Origin: Archaeoglobaceae archaeon
Lineage (GTDB): Archaea; Halobacteriota; Archaeoglobi; Archaeoglobales; Archaeoglobaceae
NCBI GenBank assembly: GCA_027016055.1
Contig: JALWBF010000069.1
Location: 1 to 11,394 of the forward strand
DNA length: 11,394 nt
Direction of reading: 5' to 3'
The notes beneath the pieces were generated by a model. The model made no database searches. It was not told where the DNA came from and saw only the letters and a program-made list of their open reading frames with translations. The translations under genes were made by a program, and so were the position numbers. Of this stretch, positions 6,930 to 11,394 are shown in pieces (position 1 is the stretch's first letter; each line of letters opens with the position of its first letter).

Positions 6930-8027
6930 AAGAACATCATCCAAAGCCCTCAGAAATTCGTCGTTCTCATCCTTCCTTCCAACGCTAACCCTTATGCTAA
7001 ACGGACTGCATCCTATAAACCTTGAGCAGTCCCTAACTATAACTCCTCTCTTCATCAGCTCCTCGGCAAGCTCTGAAGATTTCATATGCGATTCGAAGAA
7101 GAGAAAGTTCGCTTCGGATGGATAAACCCTAACTCTCTTTTTCAGCTCACTGTAAAGCCTCGCCCTTTCAGCTCTTATTTTCTCAACGCAGGATTTCATG
7201 TGCTTAATATCTTCAAGCGATGCCATGGCTGCTAAGATAGCGATCGATGAAACCGGAAAAGGCGTCGTAACTTTCATGTATGCTTTTTTAAGCTCGGGAC
7301 TCATCACGGCGTATCCTATTCTTAAGTTCGCAAGTCCGAACGCCTTCGAAAAAGTTCTCGCAACGACCACGTTTTCGTATTCGGACAGTTCAATCAGATT
7401 TCTGCTTGCGAACTCCGCGTAAGCCTCATCTATGAAAACCAACGCATTACAGCTTTCCACTATCGTTCTAACTGCATCGAAGTCTTCAACGTTTCCCGTC
7501 GGATTGTTTGGAGAACATATTATTATTATCTTCGTTTTATCGGTTACGGAGTTAATTATCGATTCTTCATCAATTCTGAAGTCTCCCCTTCTTTTAACTC
7601 TAATTTCCTTGGCGTTCATAACGGATGACAACGTGTGATAATAAGGAAACGACGGAATAGGTATTACGACTTCATCCAACGGATCCACAAACATCTTAAA
7701 AACGTTCTCAATTATCCCATCTATCCCCGCTCCAATTACTATTCTCTCCTTTTCAACACCCAAGTATTCGGATATCCTTTCGGTAAGCTCTTCGACTTCA
7801 TTTGGGCTTGGATATATGTGAAGTTTATCGAAATTTCTTAAAATTTCCAACGCTTTTGGACTTGCACCGTATGGATTTTCGTTTGAAGCCAACTTTACAA
7901 CCCTCTCTAAGCCAAACAACCTTTTTACTTCATCTATGCTTTTACCCGGGATATATTCGGGAATTCTCTTTACGTTTTCCCTGAGTTTATCCGTTACCTT
8001 TTGATCTCCAATCTTACGACCTTCCAA
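6921..8027 (-). CDS. hisC: Histidinol-phosphate aminotransferase
   Basis: HisC is a PLP-dependent aminotransferase of fold type I that converts imidazole-acetol phosphate to histidinol phosphate, the seventh step of histidine biosynthesis. The 368 residues match the family. Key motifs are LASNENPYG (46-54), CSPNNPTGN (171-179), FIDEAYAEF (198-206) with the PLP-ring Asp200, the Schiff-base Lys228 in RTFSKAFGLANLRIGY (224-239), and FSIRVSVG near the C-terminus with the carboxylate-binding Arg. The only usable start is TTG at 8025-8027: a stop codon lies two codons upstream, and no in-frame ATG, GTG or TTG occurs before the conserved PEYIPGK. It overlaps the 49-residue upstream gene by 34 bp, suggesting translational coupling. 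No other his genes are in the window. Confidence 0.94.
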   Translation of the reverse strand: MEGRKIGDQKVTDKLRENVKRIPEYIPGKSIDEVKRLFGLERVVKLASNENPYGASPKALEILRNFDKLHIYPSPNEVEELTERISEYLGVEKERIVIGAGIDGIIENVFKMFVDPLDEVVIPIPSFPYYHTLSSVMNAKEIRVKRRGDFRIDEESIINSVTDKTKIIIICSPNNPTGNVEDFDAVRTIVESCNALVFIDEAYAEFASRNLIELSEYENVVVARTFSKAFGLANLRIGYAVMSPELKKAYMKVTTPFPVSSIAILAAMASLEDIKHMKSCVEKIRAERARLYSELKKRVRVYPSEANFLFFESHMKSSELAEELMKRGVIVRDCSRFIGCSPFSIRVSVGRKDENDEFLRALDDVLGG

Positions 8028-8143
8028 CCCTCATCAACCCCTTTAAGCGTTGAAATCAAAGCTGAGATAACACTACTAAACACGGATTGAACGTAGCGGT
8101 TTAGCGGAATTTCCCTACCATCTACAATCAATTTTACTTGCAT
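7994..8143 (-). CDS. Small conserved-looking archaeal protein, 49 residues
   Basis: Starting at the ATG at 8141-8143, the reading is MQVKLIVDGREIPLNRYVQSVF..., ending in KVVRLEIKR. The VDGREIPLN segment and the (S/G)xLKGVDE region resemble a family of short euryarchaeal proteins that I recall only as hypothetical, so no function is given. The predicted order is strand, helix, strand. The frame stays open upstream to 8272, but that extension is A/T-rich and unlike protein-coding sequence. The ATG at 8143 has a TATA-like element (TTTAAAAG) about 26 nt upstream, so the mRNA may be leaderless. It is the first gene of the cluster with hisC, taw1 and dph2, and its 3' end overlaps hisC. Confidence 0.75.
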   Translation of the reverse strand: MQVKLIVDGREIPLNRYVQSVFSSVISALISTLKGVDEGWKVVRLEIKR

Positions 8144-8163
8144 AATATTACGACGATTTTGTG

Positions 8164-8171
8164 CTTTTAAA
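8164..8171 (-). promoter_or_regulatory. Candidate TATA box of the small-protein/hisC cluster
   Basis: TTTAAAAG on the minus strand is centred about 25 nt before the ATG at 8143. An alternative, ATATATGAGG (about 8177-8186), would give a leader of roughly 14 nt. Either supports a start at 8143 rather than at the longer open frame. Confidence 0.5.
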
Positions 8172-8210
8172 TTTATCCTCATATATTTCTTTCCGAAAAA
8201 CCTAAAAAAT

Positions 8211-8225
8211 TGTAAGGAAATTACA
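8211..8225. repeat. Short dyad TGTAA-N5-TTACA in the cluster/kaiC divergent region
   Basis: A 15-bp element with perfect 5-bp arms lies in the 162-bp gap between the divergent small-protein gene and the KaiC-like gene. The rest of the gap is A/T-rich with no gene-like open frame. It may be a regulator site, but the arms are short. Confidence 0.3.
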
Positions 8226-8294
8226 CCAAAAGCTTTAAGTAGCATCGCTTTACTATCAATATTTCTGATCATAATTTAGATTATTATAGTAATG

Positions 8295-8301
8295 AGGTGA
8301 A
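8295..8301 (+). promoter_or_regulatory. Shine-Dalgarno site that sets the KaiC-like start
   Basis: GAGGTGA lies 4-5 nt before the ATG at 8306. An in-frame GTG at 8297 falls inside this site, so it cannot be the start; ATG 8306 is chosen instead. Confidence 0.85.
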
Positions 8302-8305
8302 AACC

Positions 8306-9733
8306 ATGGAAAAAGTTCCTACTGGAATTCCGGGATTCGATGAAGTCCTGAAAGGTGGTTTAAGGAAGGGTTGGACGTATTTAATTAAGGGAACACCCGG
8401 AAGCGGAAAAACTATTTTCGGACTTCAGTTTTTGATGGAAGGTTTAAGACGGGGAGAAAAGTGTGCCTACATATCTTTTGATGAAACCGCTGAGGAAATA
8501 AAGCTACAAGCTGAGGGTTTCGGTTGGGATTTGAATGATCTTCACATAATCGATAAGGTTAGAGATTTGGATATAATTAGTAGCAACATAATTTTTTACG
8601 ATTTCGATACAACCGCAGAGATAACGAGCTTTATAGAGTCAATTACGAAAATTAAAGAATTGGAAGCTGTTGACAGGGTCTTCATAGACGGAATAGGGGC
8701 GTTGAGAGATCTTACAAAGGATCCGATAATTTCGAGGAGAATTCTCGTTTCAATTACGTGCTTCCTTAACTCCATAAAGGCTACGACGCTCATGTCTTGC
8801 GACATGACCGCTGAATTCGGCAAAGACATCATCAGCTACATTACAAGCGGCGAATTCGTCTTGGAGAGGATAGAGAGAAAGGATGGAGAAATGCTCAGAG
8901 TTCTGCACGTTTTGAAATACAGAGGTGGGGATGCACACTTGGGAAGGCACTACTTCGACATAACTCAGAGGGGTATTGTGGTTTATCCGATCATTCCGAT
9001 GATCAGTGAGAGGAAAGCAATAGAAGACAGAAAGTTGCTCTCAACGGGCAACAAAGAGTTGGATCTAATGCTTGGCGGCGGAATTTATGAAGGAGCGAGC
9101 GTAATAATTGCCGGGAAGAGCGGAGTTGGAAAGACGAACATCTGCCTTCAGATACTTAAGGAGAACGACATCAGAGGGGATGTGGGAATACTATACACCT
9201 TTGATGAAACTAAGGAACTTCTGATGCACAGACTTAAAACTCTATTCAGCTACGAACCCAAGAACCTCGTTATCAGAGAGGTTTCAACTGAAATCAGTTT
9301 AGGCAGGTTTTACAGCATGATCATGAACGATGTTAAGATGCTAAAGCCCAAGATCGTGGCGATAGATCCGATAAACTATCTCTCCAACATCGCGCTGACA
9401 CCGGAGGAACTATCGAAGACCTTGAGGATGATAAGGGTTCAGCTCAGAGATATGGGATCTGTGTTCATCTGCATAGACGAGGTCGCGGAAGCATTGGGAG
9501 TGTTCCGTCTCACGAGCTTGGGAATAAGCCCCTATGCTGATTATCTCATCTCGGGAAGATTTATGGAAATCGAAGGAGAGCTCGTAAAGACGATTTCGGT
9601 CGTTAAGAACAGATTCGGAAATCATGAAAGATCTATCAGAGTTTTGGAAATCAAGGAAAGAGAAGGTCTGAAGATAAGCAAACCGCTTAAGGAATATACC
9701 GGAATAATCAGAGGAGTTATGACGAAGAGATAA
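8306..9733 (+). CDS. KaiC-like tandem RecA-type ATPase
   Basis: This is a cytosolic ATPase of the KaiC/RadA superfamily with two tandem RecA-like domains in 475 residues. Domain 1 (about 1-230) has Walker A GTPGSGKT (29-36), SFDET (57-61) with the catalytic acidic pair Asp59-Glu60, and Walker B VFIDG (125-129). Domain 2 (about 243-475) has Walker A AGKSGVGKT (269-277), TFDET (298-302) and Walker B IVAIDP (350-355). Cyanobacterial KaiC has Glu-Glu where both domains here have Asp-Glu. In the region matching the KaiC phosphorylation site, the Ser-Thr pair reads Ser408-Pro409, so clock-type dual phosphorylation is not expected. Archaeal relatives are often regulatory ATPases of unknown partner. 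The gene is monocistronic and converges on the tRNA with an 11-bp gap. Family is firm, role unknown. Confidence 0.93.
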   Translation: MEKVPTGIPGFDEVLKGGLRKGWTYLIKGTPGSGKTIFGLQFLMEGLRRGEKCAYISFDETAEEIKLQAEGFGWDLNDLHIIDKVRDLDIISSNIIFYDFDTTAEITSFIESITKIKELEAVDRVFIDGIGALRDLTKDPIISRRILVSITCFLNSIKATTLMSCDMTAEFGKDIISYITSGEFVLERIERKDGEMLRVLHVLKYRGGDAHLGRHYFDITQRGIVVYPIIPMISERKAIEDRKLLSTGNKELDLMLGGGIYEGASVIIAGKSGVGKTNICLQILKENDIRGDVGILYTFDETKELLMHRLKTLFSYEPKNLVIREVSTEISLGRFYSMIMNDVKMLKPKIVAIDPINYLSNIALTPEELSKTLRMIRVQLRDMGSVFICIDEVAEALGVFRLTSLGISPYADYLISGRFMEIEGELVKTISVVKNRFGNHERSIRVLEIKEREGLKISKPLKEYTGIIRGVMTKR

Positions 9734-9744
9734 TAAGGAATTAG

Positions 9745-9848
9745 TCCCGCCTCCCGGATTTGAACCGGGGACCCCGGGCTCTCTGCCCCCAGCCACTGGG
9801 GGCTGGCAAACTACAGGCCCGCGCTCTGCCAGACTGAGCTAAGGCGGG
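9745..9848 (-). tRNA. tRNA-Tyr(GUA) with intron
   Basis: The minus strand folds into a complete cloverleaf: acceptor CCCGCCT/AGGCGGG (C1-G72 with A73, the archaeal tyrosine identity set), U8-A9, D stem GCTC/GAGC with GG in the loop, anticodon stem CGGGC/GCCCG, variable loop GGGTC, and T arm CCCGG-TTCAAAT-CCGGG. Removing a 30-nt intron after position 37 gives the anticodon loop CTGTAGA, the usual tRNA-Tyr loop with anticodon GTA. The mature tRNA is 74 nt and CCA is not encoded (CTAA follows). Exons are 9811-9848 and 9745-9780. Confidence 0.95.
9781..9810 (-). other. Archaeal tRNA-Tyr intron (37/38 position, bulge-helix-bulge)
   Basis: The 30-nt intron sits between G37 and A38. A bulge-helix-bulge can be drawn for the splicing endonuclease: central 4-bp helix CTGT (32-35) with GCAG (intron 25-28), 3-nt bulges AG|T at the 5' site and AG|A at the 3' site, and the anticodon stem as outer helix. 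The intron itself can form CCAGCC/GGCTGG with a 6-nt loop or a competing GCCCCCA/TGGGGGC hairpin; only the first leaves the central helix intact. Confidence 0.88.
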
Positions 9849-9870
9849 AATCGATAGTATCTAATTGCAA

Positions 9871-9881
9871 CGATATAAAAA
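9871..9881 (-). promoter_or_regulatory. TATA box of tRNA-Tyr
   Basis: TTTTTATATCG on the minus strand is centred about 26 nt before 9850, so transcription should begin 1-3 nt before the mature tRNA 5' end at 9848. A near-leaderless precursor is plausible. Confidence 0.7.
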
Positions 9882-9942
9882 CCTTGTGCCAACCTTTATC
9901 CAAATATTTATCATTAGGTAAATAATAAATTATTATGTTATT

Positions 9943-10512
9943 TTAAATTCTCATCAATTCTTCAATTCTGTCTCCAACTACGGCAATCCAATCGATTTTA
10001 CCGGGTTTGAAATCTTCCTTTACTTCTTCTTCACCTCTTACAATCATTTCTATTATGTTGGCAACGTCTTCAGGAGATCTTTCGGTTGTGTCGATCTCGT
10101 AAACTTCCCTGCAATATTCAAGGGCTTCGATCAAAATGGAATCCACGATTTCGGCTTCAACGTTTTCCAGCACTTTCTCTCTGCTCCATCCCTTCCCCTC
10201 AAGCCTTCTCTTTAGCTCCACCGGATTGCAACGAAGGACTATTGCCACATCCGGATTAAGAAGATGCGAAAGGTGACCTTCCAAGAATACGAGTCCTTCC
10301 GGAAGGACATCAGCAATCCTCTCCGCAAGCTCTTCAACATCCACCACCTTGCAACCTTCCTCCTCACCAATTATGCAATCCAACCGCTCGGCAAGATCGT
10401 TTACGGAGAAAACTCTGTAACCTCTCTTCCGCAAAATCTTGGCTACGGTCGTCTTTCCTGTTCCGGGGGTTCCCGTTATTGCTACAACCTCAGAAACGGG
10501 TGGATTCATCAT
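9943..10512 (-). CDS. AK6/Fap7-type adenylate kinase, ribosome assembly ATPase
   Basis: Archaeal Fap7/AK6 (hCINAP family) is a small P-loop kinase and ATPase that works with uS11 in late small-subunit maturation and also has adenylate kinase activity. The Walker A is GTPGTGKT (14-21). Other family features are FLEGHLSHLL (76-85), VLRCNPVELKRRLEGKGW (92-109) followed by EKVLENVEAEI (112-122), and the C-terminal IDW (173-175). At 189 residues it has the usual length with a short tail. Two adjacent ATGs (10512 and 10509) open the frame; no ATG, GTG or TTG follows before the P-loop, so the N-terminus is nearly fixed. These two ATGs lie inside a predicted C/D box RNA that shares the promoter. The gene ends 94 bp before the tRNA; that gap is A/T-rich and holds only the tRNA promoter. 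Confidence 0.92.
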   Translation of the reverse strand: MMNPPVSEVVAITGTPGTGKTTVAKILRKRGYRVFSVNDLAERLDCIIGEEEGCKVVDVEELAERIADVLPEGLVFLEGHLSHLLNPDVAIVLRCNPVELKRRLEGKGWSREKVLENVEAEIVDSILIEALEYCREVYEIDTTERSPEDVANIIEMIVRGEEEVKEDFKPGKIDWIAVVGDRIEELMRI

Positions 10513-10543
10513 TCATCAGCTCGCCCTCGTTTCATCATCGGTG
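10485..10543 (-). ncRNA. Predicted C/D box guide sRNA overlapping the AK6/Fap7 start
   Basis: On the minus strand the order is C box ATGATGA (10532-10538), 12-nt guide (10520-10531), D' box CTGA (10516-10519), 3-nt spacer, C' box ATGATGA (10506-10512), 12-nt guide (10494-10505), D box CTGA (10490-10493). Both guides are exactly the 12-nt spacing preferred by archaeal C/D box RNPs (L7Ae, Nop5, fibrillarin). Flanks ACC/GGT can form a short terminal stem closing the kink-turn. By the D+5 rule the targets would be CTCGC(m)CCTCGTT and AAACG(m)GGTGGAT in rRNA or tRNA; I have not matched them. The TATA at 10562-10570 predicts a start near 10541, just before the C box. Exact ends are estimates. Confidence 0.75.
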
Positions 10544-10550
10544 GAAGAAG

Positions 10551-10586
10551 TTAGCAGGCAAGATATATATGCCTTGCCAGAGCTAA
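10551..10586. repeat. Two-part dyad around the sRNA/AK6 TATA box
   Basis: Outer arms TTAGC (10551-10555) and GCTAA (10582-10586) and inner arms GGCAAG (10557-10562) and CTTGCC (10573-10578) are nested, with 1 nt versus 3 nt between them on the two sides. The inner spacer (10 bp) overlaps the TATA box. The layout suggests a regulator site over the minus-strand promoter, in the gap shared with the divergent arginine decarboxylase gene. Confidence 0.5.
10562..10570 (-). promoter_or_regulatory. TATA box for the C/D sRNA and AK6/Fap7 gene
   Basis: ATATATATC on the minus strand is centred about 26 nt before 10541. That start would lie 3 nt before the C box of the sRNA and 29 nt before the AK6 ATG, so one promoter could serve both products. 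Confidence 0.65.
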
Positions 10587-10600
10587 GCAGTAGAGCAAAG

Positions 10601-10609
10601 CTTAAATAA
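10601..10609 (+). promoter_or_regulatory. TATA box of the arginine decarboxylase gene
   Basis: CTTAAATAA is centred about 28 nt before the ATG at 10634, consistent with a leaderless mRNA; no SD is present. A second A/T element (GATTATAAAA, 10611-10620) is closer than ideal for that ATG. Confidence 0.5.
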
Positions 10610-10633
10610 CGATTATAAAAACGTTGCAACTAA

Positions 10634-11167
10634 ATGAATGTAAGCGAGCTTAGAACAGCAAACATGGAAGGAATTGGAAGAATATTAGTCCCCAAAAAGG
10701 TATTCTTTACCTCCGGTGTCGGGCATCACGAAGATGCGCTCGTATCTTTCGAGTTGGCATTGAGAGATGCCGGAATAGAGAAGTTCAACTTGGTCTACGT
10801 GAGCAGTATAATCCCACCGAAATGCGAGATCGTTGAAAAGGAGGAAGGTTTAAAATACCTCTTCCCCGGACAGATAGTCTTCTGCGTTATGGCGAAGATG
10901 ACGAGCAACGATGCAGGAAAAACCATTTACGCGAGTTTGGGTGTCGCGATTCCGGAAGACGATAATCTTAACGGCTACCTAACCGAATACTACGGCTACT
11001 GCGATGAGGATGAGGACGTAGGAAAGTATGCAGAGGATAAGGCGGAGTATATGCTTAAAACTGCGTTTGGCGTCGATCTTATGAAGAAGTTCAATATAAC
11101 AAGGAAGGCCAAGGTGAAGGAGGGGAAATACACGACGGTTGTGGCGACTGCTGTTTTCATCCTGTAA
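10634..11167 (+). CDS. pdaD: Pyruvoyl-dependent arginine decarboxylase proenzyme
   Basis: PdaD decarboxylates arginine to agmatine, the entry to archaeal polyamine synthesis and the source of agmatine for agmatidine in tRNA-Ile. The proenzyme cuts itself to form a pyruvoyl cofactor: VSSIIPP (56-62) contains the Ser57-Ser58 cleavage site, with Ser58 becoming the pyruvoyl group. Asn52 in FNLVYVSS and Glu118 in YLTEYYG match the conserved Asn and proton-donor Glu of the characterised Methanocaldococcus enzyme. SLGVAIP (101-107) and the 177-residue length also fit. The ATG at 10634 is favoured by the TATA spacing; Met11 (10664) is an alternative. The 3' end overlaps the convergent permease gene by 11 bp. 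Confidence 0.95.
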   Translation: MNVSELRTANMEGIGRILVPKKVFFTSGVGHHEDALVSFELALRDAGIEKFNLVYVSSIIPPKCEIVEKEEGLKYLFPGQIVFCVMAKMTSNDAGKTIYASLGVAIPEDDNLNGYLTEYYGYCDEDEDVGKYAEDKAEYMLKTAFGVDLMKKFNITRKAKVKEGKYTTVVATAVFIL

Positions 11168-11394
11168 ACTCCTTCGTGACCTTGTCTATTTCCATTTTGG
11201 CTATGTATCTTATCCCCGGAACGAGCGAAATCGCGAGGGTTACGATTATTATAACCGTCGTTATCAAGTATGTTCGCGGATACATGACGAAGGGCATGTT
11301 GAATATCTCGCTCTTGTAGGTCATCTTGAACCCCTGCAAGGTCATTAGAGCCATAGGGAAACCGATTATGAGACCGAATGCACCGATTAAGAAC
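11157..11394 (-). CDS. Membrane protein C-terminus, probably FtsX-like ABC permease (partial)
   Basis: The frame is open from the window edge, reading FLIGAFGLIIGFPMALMTL and onward, and ends at a TGA at 11157-11159; about 78 residues are visible. A hydrophobic segment with small residues (FLIGAFGLIIGFP) is followed by a polar loop of about 35 residues and a final transmembrane helix (YLITTVIIIVTLAISLVPG). A short charged tail, RYIAKMEIDKVTKEFTG, closes the protein. This loop-helix-tail layout is that of the last part of FtsX/MacB-type permeases of lipoprotein- or substrate-exporting ABC transporters. An internal ATG at 11354 is not the real start. The rest of the protein and any ATPase partner lie outside the window, so the family call is moderate. 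Confidence 0.6.
   Translation of the reverse strand, partial: FLIGAFGLIIGFPMALMTLQGFKMTYKSEIFNMPFVMYPRTYLITTVIIIVTLAISLVPGIRYIAKMEIDKVTKEFTG

Noticed and set aside
8018..8040. TTGATGA near the hisC start as a second C/D box RNA
   Set aside because: The first base is not a purine, and no CTGA occurs at a guide-length distance.
8144..8272. Upstream extension of the 49-residue gene to an ATG at 8272
   Set aside because: The extension is A/T-rich, covers the likely promoter, and does not resemble protein; the ATG at 8143 fits a TATA box.
9410..9796. A minus-strand open frame over the kaiC end and tRNA
   Set aside because: It starts inside the tRNA gene and runs antisense to conserved KaiC sequence; no plausible protein.

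Overview
The window looks like chromosomal DNA of a thermophilic euryarchaeon, most likely of the Archaeoglobales. This rests on a group II chaperonin (thermosome), archaeal-type RibB, Taw1 and Dph2, pyruvoyl-dependent arginine decarboxylase, a PGF-CTERM-like surface-protein tail, an intron-containing tRNA-Tyr without encoded CCA, archaeal BRE/TATA promoters, and heavy use of AGA/AGG and ATA codons. The genus is not certain. I see no mobile element, CRISPR array or prophage; this is dense housekeeping sequence with very short intergenic gaps.

Layout. 2-517 (+) is the 3' part of ribB. 529-2172 (-) is a thermosome subunit with a strong promoter and a near-perfect Shine-Dalgarno (SD) site. 2253-3961 (-) is a two-gene unit: a secreted or membrane-anchored DUF2330-like protein and a compact alpha/beta hydrolase overlapping it by ATGA. 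A divergent promoter region (3962-4072) leads to a surface protein with a PGF-CTERM-like tail (4073-5014, +). 5007-8143 (-) is a cluster read as a 49-residue small protein, hisC, taw1 (tRNA-Phe wyosine synthesis) and dph2 (EF-2 diphthamide synthesis). 8306-9733 (+) is a two-domain KaiC-like ATPase. 9745-9848 (-) is tRNA-Tyr(GUA) with a 30-nt intron. 9943-10512 (-) is an AK6/Fap7-type ribosome-assembly adenylate kinase. 10634-11167 (+) is arginine decarboxylase. 11157-11394 (-) is the end of an FtsX-like permease.

Translation is the main theme: chaperonin, tRNA, tRNA modification, EF-2 modification and a ribosome-assembly ATPase. Promoters fall in two classes. Several genes (small protein, taw1, PGF-CTERM protein, arginine decarboxylase) have a TATA box about 26 nt before the ATG and are probably leaderless. 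The thermosome and the KaiC gene instead have clear SD sites.

The most interesting item is a previously hidden small RNA at about 10485-10543 (-). It has all four boxes of an archaeal C/D guide RNA, both guides exactly 12 nt, and a TATA box at the right distance. Its C' box is the tandem ATG start of the AK6/Fap7 gene, so the guide RNA and the ribosome-assembly mRNA share sequence. Other notable points are a His-to-Gln change at the metal-binding position of RibB and three inverted repeats that bracket TATA boxes.
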